Assembly: GCF_017357405.1 (NCBI RefSeq) | Contig: NZ_CP071597.1 | Location: forward strand, 2,046,001-2,110,000 | Length of the DNA stretch: 64,000 bases | Direction of reading: 5' to 3' | Origin: Halomontanus rarus | GTDB lineage: Archaea > Halobacteriota > Halobacteria > Halobacteriales > Natrialbaceae | Shown here: piece by piece, positions 43,953 to 53,960 of the stretch | Layout of the letters: every line of letters begins with the position of its first letter | Numbering within the stretch: position 1 is the first letter of the stretch | Notes under the pieces: generated by a model | The model's database searches: none | What the model was told of the DNA's origin: nothing | What the model saw: the letters and a program-made list of their open reading frames with translations, nothing else | Position numbers and translations under genes: made by a program

Positions 43953-45689
43953 ATGAACGCCGAGGCGGTTCGCGAGCGCGCAACGGCTCTTCCTCGAGAG
44001 CCCGGCGTCTACCAGTTTCAGGCGGGAGACGCCACCCTCTACGTCGGAAAGGCGGTCGACCTCCGCTCGCGGGTCAGATCCTACGCCGACCCGCGGAGCG
44101 CGCGCATCCGCCGGATGGTCGACCGCGCCGAGCGAATCGAGATCGCGGTCACCAACACGGAGACCCAGGCGCTGTTGCTCGAGGCGAACCTGATCAAACG
44201 CCACCAGCCCCGCTACAACGTCCGGCTGAAAGACGACAAGTCCTATCCGATGGTCCAACTCACCGACCACGACGCGCCCCGGATCGAGGTGACCCGCGAT
44301 CCGAACGAAGCGGCGACCGTGTTCGGCCCGTACACCGACAAGGGGCGCGTCGAGACGGTCGTGAAGGCACTCCGGGAGACCTACGGCGTCCGCGGCTGCT
44401 CGGACCACAAGTACGCCGGCCGCGACCGGCCGTGTCTGGACTACGAGATGGGGCTCTGTACGGCGCCCTGTACGAGAGAGATCGACCTCGAGAGCTACCG
44501 CGAGGACGTGACCAGCGTCGAGCGGTTCTTCGAGGGCGAGACCGGCGTACTCGCCGATCCGCTGGAGCGAGCGATGGAGACCGCGGCGCAGGAGCAGCAT
44601 TTCGAGCGCGCGGCGAACCTCCGGGATCGACTCGAGGCGGTCGAGGCCTTCCACGGTGAGGGCGGCGAAGCCGTTCAATCCTACGACGACGAGCGGGCGG
44701 TCGACGTCCTCGGCGTCGCGGTCGAAGGCGAGGACGCCGCGGTCGCCCGCCTTCGCGCGGAAGGTGGCAAGCTGGTCGACCGGGACCGTCACACGATGGC
44801 CGCACCCGACGGCGAGAACGAGGGGGTCCCCGCGGTGCTGGCCGCGTTCGTCGTCCAGTACTACGCCGAGCGCCGGTTGCCGGACGCGATCCTCCTGCCC
44901 GAACACCACGGTGACGAGGAAGTGGCCGCGTGGCTCGAGGCCGAGAGGGTCGGCGTCCGCGTTCCGGGGGCGGGGCGCGAGGCCAAACTCGTCGAACTCG
45001 CGCTGAAGAACGCCCGGCGGAACGTCGGACGGCGCGACGAGTGCGGGATGCTCGCCGACGCGCTGAACGTCGACGCGGCGAGTCGGATCGAGGGCTTCGA
45101 CGTGAGCCACGCCCAGGGGAAATCGGCCGTCGGAAGTAACGTGACCTTCGTCGACGGCAGCGCCGAGACGGCCGACTACCGGCGAAAGAAGCTCACGGAC
45201 CAGAACGACGACTACGACAACATGCGGGCGCTGATCGAGTGGCGCGCGAAGCGGGCCGTCGAGGGCCGGGACGACCGCCCCGACCCCGACATCCTGTTGA
45301 TCGACGGCGGGGCGGGACAGCTCGAGGCCGCGCGCGCGGCGCTCGAGGCGGTCGGATGGGACGTCCCGGCCGTAGCGCTCGCGAAAGCCGAAGAGCGAGT
45401 CGTGACGCCCGATCGGGAGTATTCGTGGCCCCGGGACGCTCCGCACCTCCACTTACTCCAGCGGGTCCGCGACGAGGCTCATCGCTTCGCGGTCCAGTAC
45501 CACCAGACGATCCGCGACGAAGTGAAGACGGTGCTCGACGACGTCCCCGGCGTCGGGCCCGAGACGCGAAAACAACTCCTCGGTCGGTTCGGGAGCGTCG
45601 AGAACGTCCGCGAAGCGAGCCCCGAAGATCTCGAGAGCGTCGCCGGAATCGGGTCGAAGACCGCCCGGACGATTCACGAGCGCCTTTGA
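43953..45689 (+). CDS. uvrC: UvrABC system protein C
   Basis: The 578-residue dual-incision nuclease of nucleotide excision repair. The N-terminal GIY-YIG domain ([20 protein letters not shown], residues 19-38) makes the 3' cut. Cysteines [20 protein letters not shown] and CTAPC fit the UvrC cysteine cluster. The UVR motif for UvrB contact ([20 protein letters not shown]) is near 215. The RNase H-like domain starts [20 protein letters not shown] and includes [10 protein letters not shown] for the 5' cut. A helix-hairpin-helix pair closes the protein ([25 protein letters not shown]). uvrB is at 60407 in the same window; uvrA is not present. Confidence 0.96.
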   Translation: MNAEAVRERATALPREPGVYQFQAGDATLYVGKAVDLRSRVRSYADPRSARIRRMVDRAERIEIAVTNTETQALLLEANLIKRHQPRYNVRLKDDKSYPMVQLTDHDAPRIEVTRDPNEAATVFGPYTDKGRVETVVKALRETYGVRGCSDHKYAGRDRPCLDYEMGLCTAPCTREIDLESYREDVTSVERFFEGETGVLADPLERAMETAAQEQHFERAANLRDRLEAVEAFHGEGGEAVQSYDDERAVDVLGVAVEGEDAAVARLRAEGGKLVDRDRHTMAAPDGENEGVPAVLAAFVVQYYAERRLPDAILLPEHHGDEEVAAWLEAERVGVRVPGAGREAKLVELALKNARRNVGRRDECGMLADALNVDAASRIEGFDVSHAQGKSAVGSNVTFVDGSAETADYRRKKLTDQNDDYDNMRALIEWRAKRAVEGRDDRPDPDILLIDGGAGQLEAARAALEAVGWDVPAVALAKAEERVVTPDREYSWPRDAPHLHLLQRVRDEAHRFAVQYHQTIRDEVKTVLDDVPGVGPETRKQLLGRFGSVENVREASPEDLESVAGIGSKTARTIHERL

Positions 45690-45767
45690 GCACCGACGTA
45701 TCACCCACGCAGACCGTCACGACAGCTTCGAAACGGATTGATGGTCGTTCGGCACCTTCCTGTACCC

Positions 45768-46064
45768 GTGGCAAACGACGATTCGATCGACGACCTGCTC
45801 GACGAACTCGACACGCACGACGATCTGACCCGCACCGAACAGTCCGTCTCGATCCGGATGGAGCGCCGGCGCTACGACAAACCCGTCACCATCCTCGAGG
45901 GGTTCGACCTGCCCCACGCCGACGTGGCGGAACTCGCCTCGACGCTCAAGCGGTCGCTGGGAACCGGCGGCACCGTCGACGACGGCCGGATCGAGCTTCA
46001 GGGAGATCACCGCGGTCGCGTCCCCGAGTTGCTTCGAGATCAGGGGTTCACGGTCACCGAGTGA
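45768..46064 (+). CDS. Translation initiation factor eIF1/SUI1-like protein
   Basis: A 98-residue protein (GTG start 45768) in the SUI1 family, which helps select the start codon on the 30S subunit. SVSIRMERRRYDKPVTILEG then FDLPHADVAELASTLKRSLG, TGGTVDDGRIELQGDHRGRV and PELLRDQGFTV form the family core. The upstream ATG 45741 would add nine unrelated residues; archaeal members start about 30 residues before the core, as here. It lies in the same direction 79 bases after uvrC. Confidence 0.9.
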   Translation: MANDDSIDDLLDELDTHDDLTRTEQSVSIRMERRRYDKPVTILEGFDLPHADVAELASTLKRSLGTGGTVDDGRIELQGDHRGRVPELLRDQGFTVTE

Positions 46065-46367
46065 GTCCGAATCCGGGGCCGACGCGACGGGAGTAGTCTA
46101 CCCTGTAAAAGTCTCGCGTGCGACCGATAGTCGGCGGGACGGATCCGTCTCGCTTCGAAGGGGCTCGGACGGATCGACTGTCGGAGGAGGGGAGCAACCG
46201 TTCGAACCGGTATCGTCCACGTCCGGGGCCGCGACGGTTTTCTCGCGGTTTCGGGTTCGGTGGTGCGTTTTCCTCGACCGGTAGCTACAAATATCACGAT
46301 ACTAAATAGATGTTTAGATGCGGCTAAAGATTGGATTCCGGACTGGACGGTCCGATCGTGATCGAAG
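46065..46367 (+). other. Regulatory gap before the putative manganese exporter
   Basis: No gene in 303 bases. The final 90 bases are AT-richer and hold a TATA-like CTACAAATATCACG (near 46284) followed by a phased array of half-sites at 46302-46328. Confidence 0.5.
46302..46328 (+). promoter_or_regulatory. Phased CTAAA/TTTAG half-sites, candidate metalloregulator operator
   Basis: CTAAA (46302-46306), TTTAG (46313-46317) and CTAAA (46324-46328) alternate in orientation, each 11 bases from the next, giving two overlapping inverted repeats with N6 spacers. One-turn spacing suits a dimeric regulator loading side by side. DtxR/MntR-type metal-dependent regulators bind TTAG...CTAA-like palindromes. 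The array is 40-66 bases upstream of ATG 46368. Confidence 0.5.
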
Positions 46368-47591
46368 ATGAACGCCGGGCTCGAGATCGCCCTCGAGTCG
46401 CTCCGTGACGGCTACGTACAGGTGAGCGCGTTCGTCGCGGTGACGGTTCTCGCGTTCGCGTTCGTCCAGTACCGGACCAACGGGGCGCTCGTCGCGAAAA
46501 TCGAGGAACACGAGCGACTGCAACCGCTGTTCGGCGCACTGATGGGGCTGACGCCGGGGTGTGGCGGCGCGATCGTGATGATGCCGCTGTACGTCCGCGG
46601 GACCGTCAGCTTCGGTACCGTCGTCGCGACGCTCGCGGCGACCGCCGGCGACTCCGCGTTCGTGATCATCGCCCTCGCGCCCGAGGCGGCGCTGTACGCC
46701 TACGGGCTCGCGTTCGTCGCAGCGGTGGGCTTCGGTTACCTCGTCGACACCACGGGAATGGGCGTCTCGAGGATCGACGCGGCCGTCGCCCGCTTCTCGC
46801 CGGCGACGACCGACGGCGGAACGACGGTCCGCAAGACGGTCGGCCCGAATCCGGGCCACGAGTACCCGGGTGGAGCGCCGACCCACGCCCACAAGACGGG
46901 TCCCGATCGACACTCGACCGTGCTCACGCCGCTCTCGCACGTCGCACACGTCGCGTGGTGGGTCGCCGCCGCGGCGGGGCTCGTCCTCGGCGTCGTCTTC
47001 CTGCTTCGGGGCGGGCCAGAGGTCGCGCTCACCGTCGGCCCGACGTTCGACGGCGCGTTCACCGTCGTCGGCATTACCGGCACGCTCCTCTCGCTGTTCC
47101 TCTACGTCGTCGGCCGCCACTACATCGGCGAAGGGAGCGTCGGCCGCGCTCGAGAGTCGTTCGCCTCGGGCTACGAGGCCCTGCTCCACGCCGCGATGGA
47201 GACGAGTTTCGTCACGGTGTGGGTGATCGGCGCGTACCTGATCTACGAGTACGGACTGGTGATGACCGGCATCGACATCGCGGCGACGGCCGCCGCGGCC
47301 GGCGCGCTGGCTCCGATCGCCGGCGCGGCCGTCGGCGTGATTCCGGGGTGTGGCCCCCAGATCGTCCTCGCGGGCGTCTACGCCGAGGGCGGCCTGCCGT
47401 TCTCGGCGCTGGTCGCTAACGCCATCAGTCAAGACGGCGACGCGCTGTTCCCGCTGCTGGCGATCGACAAGAAGGCGGCCGTCGTGGCCACGGTGTACAA
47501 CGTGATCCCTGCGGTCGTCGTCGGCCTCCTCACCTACGCCGTCTGGGGTCCCGTCCTCGGGATGCCGGAGTTCGGCTTCGGCGTGCTGTGA
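46368..47591 (+). CDS. Putative manganese exporter (ArsP_2/DUF2899 family)
   Basis: A 407-residue membrane protein with about ten hydrophobic segments. Two halves show pseudo-symmetry: GLTPGCGGAIVMMPLYVRGT near residue 62 and GVIPGCGPQIVLAGVYAEGG near 325, each with a PGCG turn that probably lines the transport path. A His-rich loop (PTHAHKTGPDRH) lies between the halves. The family (PF11449) is usually annotated as a putative manganese transporter and is distantly related to ArsP arsenic permeases; its activity is weakly established. The array of half-sites upstream supports metal control. Confidence 0.82.
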   Translation: MNAGLEIALESLRDGYVQVSAFVAVTVLAFAFVQYRTNGALVAKIEEHERLQPLFGALMGLTPGCGGAIVMMPLYVRGTVSFGTVVATLAATAGDSAFVIIALAPEAALYAYGLAFVAAVGFGYLVDTTGMGVSRIDAAVARFSPATTDGGTTVRKTVGPNPGHEYPGGAPTHAHKTGPDRHSTVLTPLSHVAHVAWWVAAAAGLVLGVVFLLRGGPEVALTVGPTFDGAFTVVGITGTLLSLFLYVVGRHYIGEGSVGRARESFASGYEALLHAAMETSFVTVWVIGAYLIYEYGLVMTGIDIAATAAAAGALAPIAGAAVGVIPGCGPQIVLAGVYAEGGLPFSALVANAISQDGDALFPLLAIDKKAAVVATVYNVIPAVVVGLLTYAVWGPVLGMPEFGFGVL

Positions 47592-47686
47592 TCGGACCGA
47601 CTGCGACTTCCGGCCGACGGAGGGTGTCGACTCCGCTCTGACTCTCAGTTTTGCGAGCGACCCTCGACCGGGAGTGTACCCGGTAC

Positions 47687-48829
47687 TCACCTGTGACGAT
47701 AGCGTAGCAACGCCACAGTACCCAGCAACGCGAGTACTGCGACGAGACTCCCGAACCGGGGGCCGGAGCCGTCCGTTCGCGTCTCTGTGGCCGGGGATTC
47801 GTCTTCGTCCGGTACCGACGTCGAAACGGGCGTTTCCGACTCCGTCGGCGTCGACTCGTCGGCCGGTGGCCCTCCGATCGCGAACAGCGAGAGGCCCGGC
47901 GAGTTCGCCTCGAAGACGTAGTCCGTCGTCGACTCGCCCACCTGCGTCGTCGGCAGCGGGGACCAGTCACCCTCGTGCAGTCGATAGAGCGTCACGGCGT
48001 CGGCGTCGAGTCCCGCGTCGGCGAGTCGCTGTTTGCTCGCACGGAACCGGAACGTGACGCCGTCGATATCTGCGTCCGCAATAGAGTGGTCGACCTGCAG
48101 GAATCCGATACCGTCCCCGCCGGCCGGTAGCGGCGGCGTCCCTGCTGGCGGATTCGCGAGCAGACTCGCGTTCAGCGTGAACGAGCCGTTCACGCGCGGC
48201 GTGATCGCGATGCTGTCCAGTCCGATGCCGTCGGAGGTGGTGTCGATTTGCACCTCGACTTCTTCCCCGGCCCGCGCATCGGTGACGGCGACGTCGACCT
48301 CGTCACCGGATCGGGTCACCGTAACCGTCGGGCCGCTCGAGGATCCCGGCTCCGTCGGGGGTTCCGCGGGCGTGCTCGGCGGCACCAGCGGTCCTCCCCC
48401 AGAACCACCCGATCCGCCACCGGATCCTTCTTCGGGCGTCGGTACCGAGACGCCGGTCGCCGAGAGTGCCACCTCGCGCACGTCGCCGGACCGCCACGTT
48501 GCGGTGCCGGCCGACTCTCCCTCGACGAAGAAGTGAACCGTCGCACCCTCGTCGCCGTCGGTGCCGTTGACCTGTAGTTTCGGGTCGAACGCCCCGGACC
48601 CACCGTAGCGGCCGGCGTCGCCGGTCGTCAGGGAGCCTCGTTGCTCGCCGTCGATCTCGGCGGTCACGGTGAGACCGGCCGGTGCCGGGTCGCCGTCGAC
48701 CGTGAGTGACCCGTAGTATGCCGCCGGGGGCGGGGTCGGCGCGCCGGCGACCGAACCAACCGCACCGACTGCACCGACGAGGACCACGAGCACGAAACCG
48801 AGCGTGAGTACGGTCGCACCGCGATCCAT
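47687..48829 (-). CDS. Surface protein with PGF-pre-PGF domain
   Basis: A 380-residue exported protein: a signal peptide (VLTLGFVLVVLVGAVGAVGS), a carboxypeptidase-regulatory-like segment (VDGDPAPAGLTVTAEIDGEQ), a Gly/Ser/Pro linker, and the PGF-pre-PGF domain (GIGFLQVDHSIADADIDGVT then FRFRASKQRLADAGLDADAV). A Thr/Ser/Glu-rich stalk and a C-terminal helix (GSLVAVLALLGTVALLRYRH) resemble the PGF-CTERM anchor, though the tripeptide here is PRF. Its ATG directly follows the TAG of the upstream gene (48830), so both are one operon and may form a surface pair. Confidence 0.85.
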   Translation of the reverse strand: MDRGATVLTLGFVLVVLVGAVGAVGSVAGAPTPPPAAYYGSLTVDGDPAPAGLTVTAEIDGEQRGSLTTGDAGRYGGSGAFDPKLQVNGTDGDEGATVHFFVEGESAGTATWRSGDVREVALSATGVSVPTPEEGSGGGSGGSGGGPLVPPSTPAEPPTEPGSSSGPTVTVTRSGDEVDVAVTDARAGEEVEVQIDTTSDGIGLDSIAITPRVNGSFTLNASLLANPPAGTPPLPAGGDGIGFLQVDHSIADADIDGVTFRFRASKQRLADAGLDADAVTLYRLHEGDWSPLPTTQVGESTTDYVFEANSPGLSLFAIGGPPADESTPTESETPVSTSVPDEDESPATETRTDGSGPRFGSLVAVLALLGTVALLRYRHR

Positions 48830-51800
48830 CTACGAACCACCGTTGATCAGGCCGATGAAATCCGAGACGCCGACGCCGTCGGGGATGGCACCGGGGATGG
48901 TTCCGGGGTCGTCCACGTACACGAAGTAGCCGGTGAACGGGTTCACGGTCGGGGCACCGTCTCCCTGCGAGGTTCGATCCGGAGCGAACGTGTACCGTCC
49001 GAAGGAGTCGGCCACCGACCCCAGCTCCGGGTCCTCCGGTTCCTCGAAGGTGTTCAGGAGGTCGGTCGCGCCCACGGTCCGCGTGGAGAACGCCTCCTCG
49101 GCGTCCGCGTACATCCGCGGCGCGACGAAGTGCCAGCCGGTGGTGTCGAGTTGGCGGCTGGTCGCTCGAGCGGGCGTTGCATCGGCGAAATTGATCATCG
49201 CGCGGGTGTCAGTCGTCGGGACGACGGCGACGGCGTCCATCGGGCCGAGGACCTCGTCGCCGGTGGCGAGCGTCCACGATTCGGCGTCCGAATCGTACAG
49301 GTAGACCGCGCCGTCGAAGTCGTCGAACACCGTGCTGAGGTTCGCCGAGAGCCGTCCAGGCGTGCCGAAGGCGTACTGTTTTCCGGCCTCGAACTCGACG
49401 TCGAAACCGAACGACTGGGTGTTCTGCGTCGCCAGGTACTCGTCGATCCCGCTCGCGTCGGTCAGGAACGGGTCAGTGTTCTCCCAGTTGCCGACGACGC
49501 GGTCGTCGGTCGGGCCGCGCGGTCCGTAGTAGTTGAGGGCAGCGAACAGCACCGCGGACGATTCGTTATCGTTCTGTAACGCGACGTCCGTCGCCGAGAG
49601 GTCGTTGAGGTGGACCTCGAGCTGAGAGGTCAGTGCGTCCTCGGTGACGTACACGCCGTGCTGTGCGTCGATTTCGTTGTCGATGACGGTGACCGGGCGC
49701 GCCGGCTCGAGGTCGGGATGGGACGAATACTGGTCGTCGATTTGGACGCCGATTGGCGTGATCCACGGGACCGACGAGTTAGCCGGACGAATGACGTTGT
49801 GACGCACGTGCGCACCCGCACCGCGGTTGACCGAGACACCGATGGCTGCACTAACGTCGTTGCGAGCGACGAGCGCATTCGCGTTCGAGTCGATGTGGAT
49901 ACCCCAGTTGTCCGGGGTGGTGACGGTGTTGTGGGTCACGTTCGCCGTCGCGGTCGGTTCGCCATCGGGAGTGTACGTATTGCCGAATATGGATATGGTC
50001 CCCTCGACGGTGTTGTTCGTGACGTTCCCATGAGCGCTGGCGAATTGAATTCCCCGGTGAGAGACGTCTCCAACGGTGTTGTTGTGTACGAGACCCTCGG
50101 AGTAGTGGAGCAAGATTCCGTCTTCATCTCCACCGACGACGGTGTTGTCCGACACGGTCACGTCGGACTCGAGGGCGTAGATGCCGCCGGCCCATCGGTA
50201 GTTGTCGGCCCGACTGCTGTTCGTAATCGTGTTGAAGCTGGCGACGCCGGTCGACCGAGTGTAGTTCAGCCCGTTCTTTCCGGGGTTCTCGATAGTCGAG
50301 TGGGTGATGTTCCCCTCGGAGTCGACCAACTGCACGCCCTCGGAGTTGTTCGTGAAGGTACTGTGACTCGCGTGGACGGTCGAGTTGTCCTGTGCACGAA
50401 CGCCGACCCCCATCCGGTCGGTGGACGATTCGATGATCGTGTTCGATAGGTCGAGCGTTGCGTTCCACAGGACGATCCCGTCGTCGACGACGTCGGCCTG
50501 TCGAAGCGTCGAGTTGCTGACGGTGAGCGTCCCCTCGTCGGCGTAGGCACCGCGGAAGCTGTCTATACTGACCTCCTCGAGCGCCACGTTGCTCACGCGC
50601 CCGTTCCAAGGTTCGGCGACGACGCCCGCACCGGCGTCGAACGTCGATTGCTCGAGCGTGAGGTCAGCACCGTAGGTCCACACGCCCGTATCCGGGAGCC
50701 CGTACAGGCCGCGAGCCTCGACCGCTGCGTTGGTCGCGGTCAACCCTCGCGAGAACTGAGAGGCGTACACGTCTTTGACGGTGACGTTCGTCAGCGCGCC
50801 GGCCGTCCCGTTGACGAATACGGCGCTCGAATCCGCGGCGTTGACGCCGTTGATCTGGAGGTTGTTTCCGTCGAGAACCACGTCGCTCGCGGTGATCTCG
50901 AAGCAGTGCTGTGCAGTCGCGTCCGAAATCTCGTTTCGAACCTGATAGACGCCGGCGGAGTCGATCACCCGACAGCCCGTGACGTCGGTTCCCGCGTCGC
51001 TCTCGCCGGTTCCGGTGAGGGCGACCGAGACCGTCGGCGTATCGGGGTCGTCGCTTTCGACGACCAGATCGGCTGTTTTCGTCCCGTCGAATGTCGGCAA
51101 AAAGGAGACGGTGACGTCTCGAGTGTCGCCTGGCGTGAGGGTGAACCCGTCCTCGCTCTCCCTGAACTCACCGGCGTCGATGCCGGTGAGGGAGACGTCG
51201 GTCACCTGCAGATCCTCGTCGCCGGTGTTGCTGACGGTGACCGTCTCGTCCGCCGAGGAGCCGACGTCGACCGTTCCGAAGGCGACCGATCCCGGCGAAA
51301 CGGCGAGTTCGGGTCCTGGTAGGCTCTCGTCGGCTGTGACGGTGAAGATCGAACCGCTGTCGGTGTCGAGCGACGTGAGATTCGCCGAGACGGTATTCGT
51401 GGCCGTGTCGACCGTCGCCCCCTCGTCGACCCACGAATCGTTCTGTTCGTCGTAGCGGAGCAGCGCAACGGTGGATTCGTCGAGGGTTGCGACGTCTGCG
51501 TCCGTGTACTGGAGGTCGACGTCGAGGTATCCGTCGGGCTCCGAGTACTGGTCGACGTGGATGTCGGTCGCGGTGAAGTTGATCCCGAGCGAGCCGACGC
51601 TCGACGGCGGCGAAGCGAGCGTCGTCCCGCTGAGATCGATATCCGAAAGCGTCACCGCCGAAAAGGTTGCCGTCCCGACATCGAGGTTCCGGGCGGTGAT
51701 CGGCTCGGGGAATCCGGCCGAGTTATCCGCGCTGATATCCACGCTGTTACCGGCGCTTATCGTGTCCGTGATAACCGTATTCGTCGTCTCTCCCTCGGTT

Positions 51801-52582
51801 GCGATCCCTTCCCGGTTACCCCGAAGTTCGTTACCGACGAGCGACGTCCCGTTGGTGCCCGAGAGATAGATTCCGGATTGACTGTTGGACGTGATGGCAT
51901 TGTTCTCGATGACGGTTCCATCGGAAACGGTCGTACTGAAACCGGTGACGCTGATTCCGTATTCAGTAGAGGCGCTAATATCGTTGTTCCGGACGATCGT
52001 GTCGTTCGATCGGATACTGACCTCCCCCTCGATGGTGTTGTTCGTCACGACGTTTCGCGGCGATTCGAGGGTGTACGACTGCCCGATGCGGACGCTGTCC
52101 GTTCCGAGGAGCGTGTTGTTCGCGATCGTGTTGTCGGACGATTCGGCCAGTTTGACCGCCCACGGAACGCCGTTTCCGATATCCGTGTTTACCGTGACGT
52201 GCGTGTCCCGGATTTCACTCTCCGTCGTATTCTCGAGCGAAACCGCGGTGTGGAAATCGGTTAGCGTGACGTTGCGAATCGTCACGTTCGTTACGTCGCC
52301 GGTGCTTCCGACGCGGATGCCGTAGCGGCTGGTCCTGTCGCTGTCGAGCGTGTGGTCCATCCCGTCGAACACCACGTCGCTCGCGGTGATTGTCACCGCG
52401 GGCGAGGCGTCACTATCGGTCAGATCATCCGATAGCGTGTAACATCCCGGGTCGGTGATTTCGACCGGTGCGGTCACGGGACTACAACTCCCTCCGGCGG
52501 CGACCGAAGTGCCGATGAACGCGAACGGAACGACGGCCGAAAGAACGACCACGGCCGCCAGCAGGCTGGCTCGACGCTTCAT
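48830..52582 (-). CDS. Giant surface protein with two beta-helix (NosD-like) regions
   Basis: A 1250-residue exported protein. Signal peptide MKRRASLLAAVVVLSAVVPF. Right-handed beta-helix repeats occupy residues about 45-300 (NNTI, NVTI and NAIT rungs) and again about 560-1010 (NTVVG, NNTV, HNTVT). Between them lie a PGF-pre-PGF-like segment (YDEQNDSWVDEGATVDTATN) and a choice-of-anchor D/ASPM-SPD2-Hydin domain (ELAVSPGSVAFGTVDVGSSA). The C-terminus has a globular domain (GWHFVAPRMYADAEEAF, NPFTGYFVYVDDPGTIPGAI). It has abundant N-glycosylation sites. It lacks its own membrane anchor, so it may rely on the anchored partner encoded directly downstream. Confidence 0.88.
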   Translation of the reverse strand: MKRRASLLAAVVVLSAVVPFAFIGTSVAAGGSCSPVTAPVEITDPGCYTLSDDLTDSDASPAVTITASDVVFDGMDHTLDSDRTSRYGIRVGSTGDVTNVTIRNVTLTDFHTAVSLENTTESEIRDTHVTVNTDIGNGVPWAVKLAESSDNTIANNTLLGTDSVRIGQSYTLESPRNVVTNNTIEGEVSIRSNDTIVRNNDISASTEYGISVTGFSTTVSDGTVIENNAITSNSQSGIYLSGTNGTSLVGNELRGNREGIATEGETTNTVITDTISAGNSVDISADNSAGFPEPITARNLDVGTATFSAVTLSDIDLSGTTLASPPSSVGSLGINFTATDIHVDQYSEPDGYLDVDLQYTDADVATLDESTVALLRYDEQNDSWVDEGATVDTATNTVSANLTSLDTDSGSIFTVTADESLPGPELAVSPGSVAFGTVDVGSSADETVTVSNTGDEDLQVTDVSLTGIDAGEFRESEDGFTLTPGDTRDVTVSFLPTFDGTKTADLVVESDDPDTPTVSVALTGTGESDAGTDVTGCRVIDSAGVYQVRNEISDATAQHCFEITASDVVLDGNNLQINGVNAADSSAVFVNGTAGALTNVTVKDVYASQFSRGLTATNAAVEARGLYGLPDTGVWTYGADLTLEQSTFDAGAGVVAEPWNGRVSNVALEEVSIDSFRGAYADEGTLTVSNSTLRQADVVDDGIVLWNATLDLSNTIIESSTDRMGVGVRAQDNSTVHASHSTFTNNSEGVQLVDSEGNITHSTIENPGKNGLNYTRSTGVASFNTITNSSRADNYRWAGGIYALESDVTVSDNTVVGGDEDGILLHYSEGLVHNNTVGDVSHRGIQFASAHGNVTNNTVEGTISIFGNTYTPDGEPTATANVTHNTVTTPDNWGIHIDSNANALVARNDVSAAIGVSVNRGAGAHVRHNVIRPANSSVPWITPIGVQIDDQYSSHPDLEPARPVTVIDNEIDAQHGVYVTEDALTSQLEVHLNDLSATDVALQNDNESSAVLFAALNYYGPRGPTDDRVVGNWENTDPFLTDASGIDEYLATQNTQSFGFDVEFEAGKQYAFGTPGRLSANLSTVFDDFDGAVYLYDSDAESWTLATGDEVLGPMDAVAVVPTTDTRAMINFADATPARATSRQLDTTGWHFVAPRMYADAEEAFSTRTVGATDLLNTFEEPEDPELGSVADSFGRYTFAPDRTSQGDGAPTVNPFTGYFVYVDDPGTIPGAIPDGVGVSDFIGLINGGS

Positions 52583-52935
52583 ACGATCCCCCGGTGCATC
52601 GGAGCGATGTCCGCGTACTCCGGTTGTCCGATAGCGAGTCGGGATCTACACTGAAAACTGTCCGCTGAATACATAGAAAAATGAAGGTAAAGTGTATTGA
52701 TAACTGCACTGGATGCATAATATTCTCTAGGTGAATACGACGGTCTCTCGATACAGTCGCCCGCGTCACGTTCGTCGTTCGAATGTAGTCCGAATCGACA
52801 GACGAGGCGGACCCGTTCGGGAACACACGCTCCAATTTCGCGGCCCGGCACACCGCGAGGGCCGTCCACGCTGCTCGACGTGCGGTACGTTGGACCTGAG
52901 TGATATAATTCAGAAATGCTCGACAAATAGTCGAA
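52583..52935. other. Gap between the surface operon and its upstream HTH gene
   Basis: 353 bases without a supported gene. An AT-rich part (about 52665-52735, AAAAATGAAGGTAAAGTGTA) upstream of the operon start probably contains its promoter, with a leader of about 70-100 bases. The other end adjoins the stop of the HTH gene, which is read in the same direction. Confidence 0.45.
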
Positions 52936-53733
52936 CTACTCGAGAGAAAAACGGGCTGCGTCCAGCTTCGTCGATTCGGTCCGGTACCGTTCGACCGTTT
53001 CGGCGGCCCACTCGAGAACGAGTTCGTCGTCGGTGTCGATAACCGCGATGACGTGTCCCGCCTCGTCGTCGACACCGAACGAGACCGCGTCGTCAGCGAT
53101 CGCCAAAATATACGGAATTCGTCCGTCGTACTCCCACAAATCGAGCATTCCGTTCGCGATCGCCTCGTGGAGTTGGCGACTGAACTGTCGATCTGCGGCC
53201 AGCGACTCGAGCACGTCGGTCGTGACGACGATCGACGTCGTTTGCTCCATCTGTGAGCGCTGGTGAGTCACGTCGATCGCCCCCGGTGAGAACGCGTGTG
53301 ACAACATTTCGACGGCTTCCGAGCCGTCGAGGAACTCCCTGGCGTGATGGATAGGCGCAAGCGGGTCGGCCTGTGTCGGTCGGATCACCGTCGCGCCGCG
53401 GAGCCGGCCGATATCGAATCCCATCTCGTCGAAGGGAACGTGCTCGACGACGCCGTGGAGGTCGTGAGCCGTCGCCATCGTCGTCTCGAGTACTTCGAAC
53501 GTGTCAGCGACGAACTCGCCGAGTCGGGTGAGTTGGTACGTGTGGCCGGTTCGGCTGATCCAGTCGCGTTCCTCGAAGACCCCCAACGCCCGACTTATCG
53601 TCGCTTGAGAGGCGCCAACCCTCGTTTTTAGTTCCGACTGCTTTACCGTTCCATCGCGGAGTTCCAACAGCAGCGGGCCTCTGTAGGGAGAGTCGATGAG
53701 ACAAGCCATATCTTCGCGAACCCGTTCGTCCAT
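52936..53733 (-). CDS. HTH transcriptional regulator with DUF1724 (FilR1-type) sensor
   Basis: A 265-residue cytosolic regulator. The N-terminal winged helix is clear: DSPYRGPLLLELRDGTVKQS, ELKTRVGASQATISRALGVF, EERDWISRTGHTYQLTRLGE. The remainder (GATVIRPTQADPLAPIHHAR, EMLSHAFSPGAIDVTHQRSQ, GMLDLWEYDGRIPYILAIAD, DEAGHVIAVIDTDDELVLEW) is the DUF1724/FilR1 domain, a ligand-sensing PAS/GAF-like module in archaeal regulators. It lies directly upstream of the two-gene surface operon and points toward it, so it may control that operon; this is inference. Confidence 0.88.
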   Translation of the reverse strand: MDERVREDMACLIDSPYRGPLLLELRDGTVKQSELKTRVGASQATISRALGVFEERDWISRTGHTYQLTRLGEFVADTFEVLETTMATAHDLHGVVEHVPFDEMGFDIGRLRGATVIRPTQADPLAPIHHAREFLDGSEAVEMLSHAFSPGAIDVTHQRSQMEQTTSIVVTTDVLESLAADRQFSRQLHEAIANGMLDLWEYDGRIPYILAIADDAVSFGVDDEAGHVIAVIDTDDELVLEWAAETVERYRTESTKLDAARFSLE

Positions 53734-53960
53734 TGTACGCTACGTCTCACAGTGACAAAGTAAATCTATTCTCAGATAGTCTTTAGGCAACCTGCTGTTG
53801 CAAACCTTCATTCAAAAGGGATGGCGGTTCGAGTTCGGCGTGCTGTAAACGACGAACGCTCTCGACACACGACGACCGGACAGGTGTCGACAACCGCACT
53901 GTTTCTCCGTCAACCTGAGTTGAGAGAACGGCTTTGGCGCTCGTCTGTGTACTGTTACCT

